Positions 39,045 to 49,200 of a DNA stretch of 50,063 nt are shown piece after piece. The first letter of the stretch is position 1; each line of letters opens with the position of its first letter. This DNA comes from Bacteroidaceae bacterium (lineage in GTDB: Bacteria > Bacteroidota > Bacteroidia > Bacteroidales > Bacteroidaceae): assembly GCA_017381475.1 (NCBI GenBank), contig JAFOCD010000175.1:1-50063 (forward strand). Reading direction: 5' to 3'. The notes under the pieces were generated by a model, which worked only from the letters and a program-made list of their open reading frames with translations, did no database searches and was not told the DNA's origin. Position numbers and translations under genes: made by a program.

Positions 39045-40357
39045 AACGCTTTATCATGACAATTGTGGCAATTACAGCCATAACATTGGGTGCCAATGCA
39101 CAGACATACACACTGAGCCTATGTCTGAAAAAAGGTTTGGAAAACAACTATTCTCTCCGCATCACACGAAATGACGAGGAGATAGCACATAACAATGTAA
39201 CACTCTCAAACGCAGGCCTGCTGCCCACTGTAGACCTTGTAGCCGGATACAAGGGCGACCTTGGCAGCAGCGATGCAAAGACACGCGCAACAGGAGATAT
39301 TGACAGTGAGCGCAACACATTTGACCAGACACTCAACGCCGGCATTGATGTCAACTGGACAATATTCGATGGTTTCAAGGCCAATACTACATATAAGCAA
39401 CTGAAGGAGATGGAGATGATTGGAGAGACGGGAACACGCCTTGCCATTGAGGATTTCATTGCCAACTTGACATCGGAATACTATAACTTCATTCAGCAGC
39501 GCCTGCGCCTTAAGAATTACTACAATGCTGTACTACTCTCAAAGGAGCGCCTGCACATTGTTGAGGAGCGCTATAATATCGGAAACTTCTCACGCCTGGA
39601 ATACCAACAGGCCAAAGTGGATTTCAATGCCGACAGCGCCCAGTACCTCAAGCAGCAAGAGGCTGTAATCTCATCACGCATTGCACTCAATGAGATGATG
39701 GCCATAGAGCAGGTATACACTCCTATCATAACAGAAGAAGCTACAATTGAGGTAGACAGCACTTTGGACTTTGTCGATTTGTGGGAGTGTATGCTCAGGA
39801 ACAATGCCGAACTGCTCATTGCCGGGCACAACAGCAACATTGCCCAATTGGATTACCAAAAGGTACTATCACGCAACTACCCGTATATCAAGCTCAATGT
39901 AGGATATGACTATTCATACAACCACTACTCTGCCGCTGCATACACACACCGCAATAATTGGGGCGGCAATGCAGGTGTGACCATTGGGTTTAATCTATGG
40001 GACGGTAACCGCAGACGTGAAAAGCGCAATGCAAAGATTGAGATTGAAAATGCGAAGTTGCAGCGCGAGCAACTGGAACTTGCACTGAAGGCCGACCTTG
40101 GCAATCTGTGGCACGCATACGAGAATAACCTCAGACTGCTGAACCTTGAGGAGCATAATGTTGTCACAGCACTCGAGAACCATGATATTGCCAAAGAACG
40201 TTATATGCTCGGCGACCTGTCAGGAATAGAGATGCGTGAAGCGCAGCAGAGTCTTCTACAGGCTGAAGAACGACTGCTGACGGTACTGTACAACACTAAA
40301 ATATGCGAGATTTCGCTATTGCTAATCAGCGGAAAGATAGGGCATTATCTTGAATAA
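39041..40357 (+). CDS. TolC-family outer-membrane channel of the RND pump
   Basis: A 438-residue outer-membrane protein completing the tripartite efflux system. A signal peptide covers residues 1-20 (ending GANAQ). The two-fold TolC repeat is visible, with paired long helices ending in NNYSLRITRNDEEIAHNN near the start and RYMLGDLSGIEMREAQQSLLQAEE near the end. Its ATG lies inside the stop region of the pump gene, so the two are translationally coupled. It differs clearly from the orphan TolC protein at 29646. A gap of 85 nt with a new -7 box separates it from the next gene. Confidence 0.92.
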   Translation: MKRFIMTIVAITAITLGANAQTYTLSLCLKKGLENNYSLRITRNDEEIAHNNVTLSNAGLLPTVDLVAGYKGDLGSSDAKTRATGDIDSERNTFDQTLNAGIDVNWTIFDGFKANTTYKQLKEMEMIGETGTRLAIEDFIANLTSEYYNFIQQRLRLKNYYNAVLLSKERLHIVEERYNIGNFSRLEYQQAKVDFNADSAQYLKQQEAVISSRIALNEMMAIEQVYTPIITEEATIEVDSTLDFVDLWECMLRNNAELLIAGHNSNIAQLDYQKVLSRNYPYIKLNVGYDYSYNHYSAAAYTHRNNWGGNAGVTIGFNLWDGNRRREKRNAKIEIENAKLQREQLELALKADLGNLWHAYENNLRLLNLEEHNVVTALENHDIAKERYMLGDLSGIEMREAQQSLLQAEERLLTVLYNTKICEISLLLISGKIGHYLE

Positions 40358-40390
40358 CTAAAAACAGGTAAGCAATAGAAACATTTTTTG

Positions 40391-40398
40391 TAACTTTG
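40391..40398 (+). promoter_or_regulatory. -7 box for the beta-barrel protein gene
   Basis: TAACTTTG is an exact TAnnTTTG, 45 nt before ATG 40443. No TTTG is found at the expected -33 distance. Confidence 0.55.
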
Positions 40399-40442
40399 CG
40401 CCCCGAATTTAAAATCAAAACAAAATAATTTACTGAAATAGA

Positions 40443-42932
40443 ATGAAAAAAGCACTGCTGACACTATTGTTAATCGCACCATTGAGTTTGCTGGCACAGG
40501 TAACTGGAACTGTACGAGGAACTATAATCGAAGATGAGACAGATGAACCACTGCCATTTGTTACTATAGCCCTTGTTCCAGAAGGAAGCACAAAGCCCAC
40601 AACCGGATGCAGCGCCGAACTAGACGGAACCTTCCGCCTTAACAACATTAAAGCCGGAAAATACACTGTTACCGCATCGTTCGTCGGCTACCTTGAGAAC
40701 AGCTGTTCTGTGACAATATCTGCAGGTAACAGCAATATCAACTTGGGTGTAATCAGACTCAAGACAGATCGCAAGATGCTGAAAGAGGTCACTGTTACCG
40801 AGCAACGTTCACAGATGAGCTTTGAGATTGACAAGCGAGTGTTCACCGTGGATCAAAGCCTTGCGACAACCGGCGGTTCTGCCAGCGATGTCCTGGCCGA
40901 GATACCATCGGTAGAGGTCGATAACGAAGGTACCGTATCGCTACGTGGCAGCGAGAGTGTGACAGTATGGATAAACGGCAAGGCAAGCGGCATGACATCG
41001 GACAATCAGGGCGATATCCTGCAGCAGTTGCCAGCTGGTTCAATAGAAAAGATTGAGGTCATCACCAACCCTTCGGCAAAACACTCACCCGAGGGTACAG
41101 CCGGCATCATCAACATTGTACTCAAGCGCGACCGCAAGGCCGGATATTACGGAAGTGTACAGGCTGGTTTGGATTCAGAACTGGGCTACAACGCTGGCGG
41201 CAACATCAACTACAGCAGCGGCAAGTTCGATGCATATGCAGGTCTCAACTACCGCAACATGGTTTTTGAGAATGAGGGAGTGACCGACACCAGATACAAC
41301 GCGACAAACCAGTACCAGAAACAGACAAACATTGGCAGCCATAACCCGAACAATATTTTCGGCCGTGCCGGCTTCACATGGCGCATGACCGAGAAGGATG
41401 ACTTGTATGCCAATGTAATGGGAATGTTCGGCGGCGGAAAGCACAACAACGAGATTCTCTCGGAGAGCGGATTCATAAATCCCGACGGCACATTTGCCGA
41501 TCCTACACAGAAACGCACCCGAACAACAACCCAGCGCGGCAAGCCCACAATGTACAATGTTGAATTGGGTTACACACACCGCTGGAGCGACACCCATTTC
41601 ATTGACATCTCTGTAGGACACCACCTATGGCAGCAGTCACGCAATGCCGAGTATCACCAAAGTACAATGTTCTTCAGCGAACTTGGAGACACCACCACTG
41701 TAAACTCATACCAGTTTCAGGATGGTAACAACAAGAACAGAACCACCGAAATAAAACTTGACTACGAGTACAAGATAAACGAGAACCATCGCATTGAGGC
41801 CGGTTACAAAGGCGACATTTCGGACGACAACAGCCCCGTGATAACATATACTGACGAAGCACACACACAGCCCGACACCATGCTCTACAACCAGTTCCGC
41901 TACAAGCAGAACATACAGGCGCTCTATGCGACATACTCGGGCAGAATCGGCAAGTTCGGCTACCAGGTTGGCTTGCGCGGAGAGTATTGGAATGTAAAGA
42001 CCCGTACATACGGCTGGCAGGAGGAACAGAGCGGAGAGTTGCCCGGCTACACCAATAAGGACTTCTTCCAGCTGTTCCCAAGCGCATTCGTAAGCTACGA
42101 AATTAGCAAGGGACAGGAGATTCAGTTGAACTACACACGCCGCCTGCGTCGTCCATGGGGCGGACAGCTCAACAGTTTCCAGAACATCAGCGACTCAACG
42201 AATATCTCGTTCGGTAACCCCAACCTGACACCTGAGTATTCAAACGCATACGAGATCAACTATCTGAAGAACTGGGAAAACCACACATTGTCACTATCGG
42301 GTTACTATCGTACAACCGACGATGTAATTGAGCGCATAAGCTACAGCAGCGGTAATGTAATATACACCACCCACGAGAATGTGGCAAAGACACAATCGGC
42401 AGGTCTGGAAATCGTGGGCAAGAACAGACTGTTCAAGATACTTGACCTCACCACAACCGTCAACCTCTTCTACTACAAACTGGACGCATTCAAGTACATC
42501 ATAAACGGACATGAGATTACAGGCAATGCCGATGAGAATTTCTCTTGGAACGCCCGAATGACAGCAAACATCATGCTTCCATGGGGTATTTCAATGCAGG
42601 CAACCGGCCGCTACGACGCAAAGCGCATTGTGGCACAGGGCTATCGCGAACCAAGCTATTCGCTTGACTTGGGATTGCGCAAGATGTTCAACCAGAACTG
42701 GAGTGTGAGCATCAACGCACGCGACATCCTTGATTCACGCGGAAGAGAGACGATTACAATCAACGATCAGTTCTACCGCTACTCAAAGAACTCTCATGGT
42801 GGCCGTCGCTTCGGTATCACAGTTACATACAGTTTCGGTAACATGAAGGCAAAGAAGCCAAATCCCAAGCAGATGCAAGATATGCAGAACGTTGGTGGAT
42901 ATGACGAGATGGGCGGAATGGGAGATATGTAA
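40443..42932 (+). CDS. outer-membrane beta-barrel protein with carboxypeptidase-regulatory-like domain
   Basis: An 829-residue TonB-dependent-receptor-like protein. A signal peptide (residues 1-19, ending SLLAQ) is followed by a carboxypeptidase-regulatory-like beta-sandwich (about 20-105). A plug domain begins at LKEVTVTEQRSQMSFEIDKRVFTV and contains DVLAEIPSVEVDNEGTVSLRG. A long barrel of the 'outer membrane protein beta-barrel' family fills the rest. Unlike SusC it has no SusD neighbour and lacks the SusC-type DEVVVT signature. The natural end is unusual: after the last strand (TVTYSFGNM) a polar tail rich in Met, Gly and Gln runs to GGMGDM. The ligand is unknown. It is a single-gene transcript closed by the terminator at 42956. 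Confidence 0.85.
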   Translation: MKKALLTLLLIAPLSLLAQVTGTVRGTIIEDETDEPLPFVTIALVPEGSTKPTTGCSAELDGTFRLNNIKAGKYTVTASFVGYLENSCSVTISAGNSNINLGVIRLKTDRKMLKEVTVTEQRSQMSFEIDKRVFTVDQSLATTGGSASDVLAEIPSVEVDNEGTVSLRGSESVTVWINGKASGMTSDNQGDILQQLPAGSIEKIEVITNPSAKHSPEGTAGIINIVLKRDRKAGYYGSVQAGLDSELGYNAGGNINYSSGKFDAYAGLNYRNMVFENEGVTDTRYNATNQYQKQTNIGSHNPNNIFGRAGFTWRMTEKDDLYANVMGMFGGGKHNNEILSESGFINPDGTFADPTQKRTRTTTQRGKPTMYNVELGYTHRWSDTHFIDISVGHHLWQQSRNAEYHQSTMFFSELGDTTTVNSYQFQDGNNKNRTTEIKLDYEYKINENHRIEAGYKGDISDDNSPVITYTDEAHTQPDTMLYNQFRYKQNIQALYATYSGRIGKFGYQVGLRGEYWNVKTRTYGWQEEQSGELPGYTNKDFFQLFPSAFVSYEISKGQEIQLNYTRRLRRPWGGQLNSFQNISDSTNISFGNPNLTPEYSNAYEINYLKNWENHTLSLSGYYRTTDDVIERISYSSGNVIYTTHENVAKTQSAGLEIVGKNRLFKILDLTTTVNLFYYKLDAFKYIINGHEITGNADENFSWNARMTANIMLPWGISMQATGRYDAKRIVAQGYREPSYSLDLGLRKMFNQNWSVSINARDILDSRGRETITINDQFYRYSKNSHGGRRFGITVTYSFGNMKAKKPNPKQMQDMQNVGGYDEMGGMGDM

Positions 42933-42955
42933 AAACATTATTGAACAACGATAGT

Positions 42956-42997
42956 AAAAATGGCAGGAACACATGTTTCTGCCATTTTTGTTTTTTT
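42956..42997 (+). terminator. strong rho-independent terminator
   Basis: A 16-bp stem (42956-42971 with 42974-42989, one G-T wobble) is followed by a long T-run. It closes the beta-barrel gene and insulates korA. Confidence 0.85.
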
Positions 42998-43081
42998 ATT
43001 CTAAAAAATTTCATCTTTTCATAAATGTTTACGAAATTTGGCGGCAGATGAAAAACTTCACAATACTTAAAAGACCATAAT

Positions 43082-44935
43082 ATGGCAGACACAACAAAAA
43101 AACAGAGAGTTGACCAGATTGTAGTCCGTTTCTCGGGCGACTCGGGCGACGGCATGCAGTTGGCCGGCAACATCTTCTCGACTATTTCAGCGACTGTCGG
43201 AAACGACATCTGTACATTCCCCGACTACCCTGCCGACATTCGCGCTCCGCAAGGAGTACTTACAGGCGTATCTGGTTTCCAGGTACACATTGGAGCAGAC
43301 AAGGTACTGACCCCCGGTGACGAGTGCGATGTACTGGTGGCAATGAACCCTGCAGCCCTCAAGACACAGCACAAGCATTGCAAGCCAACCGGTGCAATCA
43401 TCATTGACATAGACTCATTTACCGAGAAGGACCTTGCAAAGGCCGAGTTCAAGACCGATGACCCCATTGCCGAACTTGGCATCACTTGCGAGGTTGTTCC
43501 CTGTCCCATAACATCGCTTTGCCAGGCAACACTTGCCGACAGCGGAATGGACAACAAAAGCATACTGCGTTGCAAGAACATGCTTGCACTTGGACTGGTG
43601 TGCTGGATATATGACCGCGACCTCGCGCTCGCCGAGAACATGCTCCGTGCAAAATTCGCGAAAAAGCCCGATGTTGCCGAGGCCAACATCAAGGTGCTTC
43701 GTGCAGGATATGACATGGGACACAACACCCACACATCAATCTCGCACACATACTGCGTGGAGAGCGACCGCGAAAAGAAAAAAGGCCGCTACATGGACAT
43801 CAACGGCAACAAGGCTACAGCATACGGACTCATCGCTGCCGCCGAAAAGGCCGGCATGAGACTCTTCCTGGGTTCATACCCCATCACCCCTGCAACCGAC
43901 ATTCTGCACGAACTTGCAAAGCACAAGTCAATGGGTGTCATCACAATGCAGGCCGAGGACGAGATTGCCGGCTGTGCATCGGCTGTAGGTGCAGCATACG
44001 CAGGCGCATTGGCATGTACATCGACTTCGGGTCCCGGTATCTGCCTCAAGAGCGAGGCCATAAACCTTGCCGTAATCACAGAGCTGCCACTTGTCATCAT
44101 TGATGTACAGCGAGGAGGTCCATCTACAGGACTTCCCACAAAGAGCGAGCAGACCGACCTATTGCAGGCACTCTATGGCCGCAACGGCGAAAGCCCAATC
44201 CCTGTGATTGCAGCAACATCACCAACCGACTGCTTCGACGCAGCATTCAACGCCTGCAAAATTGCGGTTGAGCGCATGACCCCTGTCATCCTGCTCACCG
44301 ACGCATTCATTGCCAACGGCTCGGCAGCATGGAAACTGCCCGACATCAGCACATACCCAACCATTACACCACCATATGTGAATGATGATGTAAAAGAGGG
44401 ATGGAGCCCATACAAGCGCAACCCCGAAACCGACGTACGCTATTGGGCAGTACCGGGCACACCGGGTTTCACACACCGCATCGGCGGTCTTGAGAAGAGC
44501 GCTGCAACAGGCGCCATCAGCAATGACCCGACCAACCACCACAGCATGGTTGAGACACGCGCCCGCAAGGTTGCAAAGATTGCAGAGAGCCTGCCATCGT
44601 TGCAGGTAGAGGGCTGCGAGGATGCCGACCTGCTCATCGTTGGTTTCGGCGGCACATACGGTCACTTGTGCGAGGCCATGCAGCAGATGAACGCAGAAGG
44701 CAAGAAGGTTGCATTGGCACACTTCCGCTACATCAACCCGCTGCCGGCAAACACAGCCGAGGTACTGCGCCGCTACAAGAAGATTGTGGTTGCCGAGCAG
44801 AACATGGGACAGTTCGCAGGCTATCTGCGCACAAGAATAAACGGCATAGAATTGCAGCAGTACAACGAGGTCAAGGGACAGCCATTCGTGGTTGCCGACT
44901 TGATCAAGGAATTCACTAAAATTATGGAGGGATAA
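43082..44935 (+). CDS. korA: 2-oxoacid:ferredoxin oxidoreductase, fused gamma-alpha subunit
   Basis: A 617-residue subunit of an oxygen-sensitive oxidoreductase, most likely 2-oxoglutarate:ferredoxin (succinyl-CoA forming or, reversed, fixing CO2). Residues about 10-190 form the gamma domain (RFSGDSGDGMQLAGN at the start). The alpha domain begins near 235 with KAGMRLFLGSYPITPATDIL, and a transketolase C-terminal-like part follows (ALAHFRYINPLPANTAEVL near 545). Fusion and length match Bacteroidetes KorA. The 4Fe-4S ferredoxin domain is absent, as in this subfamily. korB follows after 4 nt. The substrate assignment is by family and could be another 2-oxoacid. Confidence 0.92.
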   Translation: MADTTKKQRVDQIVVRFSGDSGDGMQLAGNIFSTISATVGNDICTFPDYPADIRAPQGVLTGVSGFQVHIGADKVLTPGDECDVLVAMNPAALKTQHKHCKPTGAIIIDIDSFTEKDLAKAEFKTDDPIAELGITCEVVPCPITSLCQATLADSGMDNKSILRCKNMLALGLVCWIYDRDLALAENMLRAKFAKKPDVAEANIKVLRAGYDMGHNTHTSISHTYCVESDREKKKGRYMDINGNKATAYGLIAAAEKAGMRLFLGSYPITPATDILHELAKHKSMGVITMQAEDEIAGCASAVGAAYAGALACTSTSGPGICLKSEAINLAVITELPLVIIDVQRGGPSTGLPTKSEQTDLLQALYGRNGESPIPVIAATSPTDCFDAAFNACKIAVERMTPVILLTDAFIANGSAAWKLPDISTYPTITPPYVNDDVKEGWSPYKRNPETDVRYWAVPGTPGFTHRIGGLEKSAATGAISNDPTNHHSMVETRARKVAKIAESLPSLQVEGCEDADLLIVGFGGTYGHLCEAMQQMNAEGKKVALAHFRYINPLPANTAEVLRRYKKIVVAEQNMGQFAGYLRTRINGIELQQYNEVKGQPFVVADLIKEFTKIMEG

Positions 44936-44939
44936 GACT

Positions 44940-45944
44940 ATGAGCGACTATACAGCACAGGATTATAAGTTCGGACAACCACGTTGGTGTCCGGGTTGTG
45001 GCGACCACTCTTTCTTGGGTGCCCTGCACAAGGCAATGAGCGAACTGGGTGTTGCCCCACATGACATTGCAGTAATTTCGGGTATCGGTTGTTCATCGCG
45101 CCTACCTTACTACATGAACACATACGGTTTCCACACCATCCACGGCCGTTCGGCAGCCATTGCCACAGGCGCAAAGGTTGCCAACCCCAACCTCACGATA
45201 TGGCAGATTTCGGGCGACGGTGACGGGCTTGCCATTGGCGGAAACCATTTCATACATGCAGTAAGACGCAACATCGACCTTAACATGATATTGCTCAACA
45301 ACCGTATATACGGCCTTACAAAAGGACAGTACTCACCGACATCGGTACGCGGTTTTGTGAGCAAGTCATCGCCATACGGCACCGTGGAAGACCCATTCCG
45401 CCCTGCCGAGCTCTGCTTTGGCGCACGCGGTAACTTCTTTGCGCGTTGCGTAGCCACCGACATGCAGGCAGCCGTGGGATGTCTCAAGGCTGCGGCACAG
45501 CACAAGGGAGCATCGGTTGTCGAGGTGTTGCAGAACTGCGTAATCTTCAACAACGGCACTCATGAGAGCGTCTACACCAAGGAGGGACGCACAAAGAACG
45601 CCATCTACCTTGAACATGGCAAGCCTATGATTTTTGGTGAGAACAGAGAGTATGGTCTCATGCAGGAAGGTTTTGGCCTAAAAGTTGTAAAGATTGGAGA
45701 GAACGGTATTACCGAAAATGACATCCTGGTCCACGATGCACACTGCAAAGACACCACCCTGCACCTGAAACTGGCCCTGATGGAAGGCCCCGACTTCCCG
45801 ATAGCATTAGGCGTCATACGCGATGTTGAGGCCATGACCTACAATGATGCAGTCCATGCACAGATTGAAGAAGTAAAAGTCGCAAAGCCATACCACACAT
45901 TCAGTGAACTTCTCGAAACGAACGAGACCTGGGAAATCAAATAA
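44940..45944 (+). CDS. korB: 2-oxoacid:ferredoxin oxidoreductase beta subunit
   Basis: The 334-residue subunit binding thiamine diphosphate and an iron-sulfur cluster. The N-terminus carries WCPGCGDHSFLGAL (cluster Cys), and an early GIGCSSRLPYY follows. The TPP motif GDGDGLAIGGNHFIHAVRRN is near residue 94, followed by LLNNRIYGLTKGQYSPTS, all as in KorB/PorB. A later Cys (LQNCVIFNNG) may be another cluster ligand. It forms an operon with korA (4-nt gap) that ends at the perfect palindrome 45950-45981. Electrons go to ferredoxin; no ferredoxin gene is in the window. Confidence 0.94.
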   Translation: MSDYTAQDYKFGQPRWCPGCGDHSFLGALHKAMSELGVAPHDIAVISGIGCSSRLPYYMNTYGFHTIHGRSAAIATGAKVANPNLTIWQISGDGDGLAIGGNHFIHAVRRNIDLNMILLNNRIYGLTKGQYSPTSVRGFVSKSSPYGTVEDPFRPAELCFGARGNFFARCVATDMQAAVGCLKAAAQHKGASVVEVLQNCVIFNNGTHESVYTKEGRTKNAIYLEHGKPMIFGENREYGLMQEGFGLKVVKIGENGITENDILVHDAHCKDTTLHLKLALMEGPDFPIALGVIRDVEAMTYNDAVHAQIEEVKVAKPYHTFSELLETNETWEIK

Positions 45945-45949
45945 ACTCC

Positions 45950-45981
45950 AACAGAAACAGCCCGATCGGGCTGTTTCTGTT
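45950..45981. terminator. 32-bp perfect palindrome after korB
   Basis: Two 16-bp arms (AACAGAAACAGCCCGA and its complement) meet without a spacer, 5 nt after the korB stop. The 3' arm ends T-rich. It lies between two genes in the same direction, so it acts as an ordinary terminator. Confidence 0.75.
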
Positions 45982-46045
45982 ATAAAAAAACGCCTCTTCA
46001 CATATTATTTTTTTACATTAATTCATATAAAATTTCCATTAAATG

Positions 46046-46076
46046 TTTTACAACATAAAATATTTATATATTTTTG
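46046..46076 (+). promoter_or_regulatory. promoter of the SusC/SusD pair
   Basis: TATTTTTG at 46069-46076 matches the -7 consensus exactly. TTTT at 46046-46049, slightly more than 19 nt upstream, is one base from TTTG. The leader would be about 130 nt. Confidence 0.5.
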
Positions 46077-46082
46077 AAACTG

Positions 46083-46212
46083 TTTAAATGGGTTACTGTC
46101 ACCCGTTTCTTGACAAAATGTAACACATTTTTACAAAAATAGGACAATTTTATAACTCCGGGGGAGCATATATGCAATGCGCGATGCGCTAATCCTCCAA
46201 AATAAGAATAAT
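46083..46212 (+). promoter_or_regulatory. structured leader of the SusC gene
   Basis: The predicted leader contains three foldable elements. AAATGGGT/ACCCGTTT (46086-46108, loop TACTGTC) is at its very start. AAAATGT/ACATTTT (46115-46131) is followed by only one more T. Close to the gene, GGAG (46163-46166) pairs with CTCC (46195-46198) and encloses GCATATATGC and GCGC-GAT-GCGC. No known riboswitch is recognised. Confidence 0.4.
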
Positions 46213-49200
46213 ATGAAACTACTAAAAACTGTTGGAAGGTCGCTTTTCGCGGCAACATTCCTGGGAATGGCACTGACTTTCGTTCCTACCGAAGGTTGGG
46301 CAAAGGCTGCAACAATGCAGCAGAAAGACGGAACTGTCAAGGGAAACGTAGTCGATGAGTTCGGAGAACCGATGTTCGGCGCAGTAGCCTTTGTTGTCGG
46401 TACATCAAACTCATGTCCCTTGGACTTCGATGGCAACTTTGAGTTGCACAATGTACAAAAGGGTGCAACTATCCGAGTAGTACTCATGGGATACCAGTGC
46501 GACGACCAAGTCTGGAAGGGTGGAACAATGAAGTTCATCATGAAGGAGGAGTCTACAGCTCTTGATGAGGTCGTTGTAACAGCGATGGGTATTATGCGCA
46601 AGGAGAAATCATTGACATATGCCACACAGCTCATCAAGGCCGACGAGCTCTTGAAAGCTCCCGATGCAAACATCGCAAACTCTCTCGAGGGTAAGATTTC
46701 GGGTATCACCATCACTCCAAGTGCCGGTGGTGCCGGTGGTGCATCAAAAATCGTGCTCCGCGGTAACAAGTCAATTATGGGTGACAACGCACCACTTATC
46801 GTTGTTGACGGTGTGCCAATGACAAACAGCATCCGTGGCCAGGTAGGTGATGTAGCCCAACTGACATCGGGAAGTAGCGCAGAAGGCGGCGACGTCCTTT
46901 CAATGATTAACCCCGACGATATCGAGTCAATGAATGTGCTCAAGGGAGCCAACGCCGCCGCCCTTTATGGTTCACGCGCCGCCAACGGTGTAGTCATGAT
47001 TACCACAAAGAAGGGTAAGGAGGGCAAGATGGAGATTACATTCAGTTCAAACACCTCATTCGAGACACCACTTACCACTCCACGCTTCCAGAACTCATAT
47101 GGTGGTTACAGTGCAGCAAATGGCGGTTCACTCACTTACACAAGCTGGGGCGACCGTTTGAGCGGCGAGGGCAAGCACATCTACACTTATGCAGGTGACA
47201 AGCAGTATTTTGAAGATGGCACAATGCTTCAGGCACACCTGCGCAACTATGCAATAAACGACTTGAGTGATTTCTACAGCACCGGTATCAACACCACAAA
47301 CTCAATTTCAGTATCAGGCGGTACAGAGAAGGTACAGACATACGCATCTTACTCAAACACACAGTCTATCGGTATGATTTCATCAAACCAGTATGACCGT
47401 AATACATTCTCATTCCGCCAGACATACAAACTTTGGGACCGACTCACGATCAATGCCAGCGCAAGCTACAACCAGGCAAAGACACAGAACCGTGTCGGTG
47501 GCGGTACAATCGGTAACCCCATCTACCACCTCTACACAGCTCCACGCGATGTCGATATGGAGTACTACAAGGAGAACTACAGTGCTCAGGGAAAATGGTG
47601 GTCATCTGGTAACGCACAGGGCGAAGGTGAGCAGACATACTATGAGGATATGGGTGACGGCTGGTTGTTCGAAAACCGCGGTCATGTACTCCTTGAGGGT
47701 CCAATGCAGCAGTTTGCAATCCAATCACCAAGAATCAACAACCCATACTGGCTCATGAAGAAGAACACCGGTGAGAGCAACGAGGATCGTTTCTCGGCAT
47801 CGTTCAGCGGTACACTTGAGATCATCGAGGGATTGAACCTGCAGGCACGCGTATCTCTCGACCACACACGATATCAAGGCGAAGGTGGCCGTTATGCCAC
47901 AACATGGTACGACACCGAGATGTATCGCTATGGTACATACTACTTGGACAACAGCCGCACAAATGAGATTTATGTAGATTACATGCTCTCTTACAACAAG
48001 GAGTTCGCAAAGGACTGGTCAGTTTCTGCCACAGCAGGTTATGTAGGCCACACAATCAAGGGCAACAGCAGCAACACATATATCGGTGCAGCAACAGACT
48101 ATGTTTCTAACGGAAGCTACATCTTCGGTATCCCGACATCAATCAACATGTTCGAGCCTTCATACGGTGGTGCCGGTGTCACATCAAAGGGCATTAGCAG
48201 CAACTGGGACCAGGCTGCACTCGCTACAGCACAAATCGGATGGAAGGATGTACTCTTCGTTGATGCATCATATCGTCAGGACTGGTATCGTCCATTCCGT
48301 CAGTTCCAATATAAATATGGTATAAGCGACAACTATGGATATTTCGGTGTCGGTGCAAATGCAATCCTCAGCGACATTATAAAGATGCCCGAGTGGTTCA
48401 CATACGCAAAGTATCGCTTGAGCTATTCAGAAGTAGGTAACTCTATCCCCAATACTTACTATGCTGGCGGCCGTAACAACCAAGTTCTTGGTACAGCCAT
48501 GGGCAGTTCAAGAAACGAGTTCCTGACACCTCCCGTACCAGAGAAGACAAAATCATTCGAGACAGGTCTTGAGATGCAATTCCTTGACGACTGCCTGAAT
48601 TTCGATGTTACATATTATAACTCGGCAATGCACAACTCATACCTTGAAATCGCCGGTACAAATGGTAAGGCTCAGCCGGTAAACAGCGGTGTCATCCGCA
48701 ACCAGGGTATCGAGATGACAGTAGGTTATGATTGGGCCATCACCAGCGACCTCCGTTGGAAGACAAATGTAAACTACTCATTCAACCACAATGAAATTGA
48801 GGCTACAAGCGTTGACAAATATGGCAACCACAAGGACATGGGTACCTCATTCGCAAACGGAAAGATACAGTTGCTCTATCGCAAGGGCGGTTCATACGGT
48901 GACATCTACATCACAGACTTTACACGCTACAGAAGTGACGTATACAAGTACACAACAACCGAGATTGAAATTATCGACCGCATCCCGACAGAAGTACAGG
49001 TTACAAAGTACAGCAAGACTCCGGTTACAGATGCAAACGGCAATGTAATCAGCGAACTCGTGAACAAAGCCGGCGACATGTACCTCACCAGCGGCAAGCC
49101 GACTCTCGGAGGCTATGTAGATGTTACAGACGGCGGAAAACTAAAGACATTCGACAAGAACAAGAAGTTCCAGACATTTGCCGGCAATGTAAACAGCAAT

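Noticed and set aside
46131..46952. Minus-strand frame of 273 codons at the start of the SusC gene
   Set aside because: It overlaps the SusC signal peptide and plug in antisense and matches nothing; low-complexity composition.
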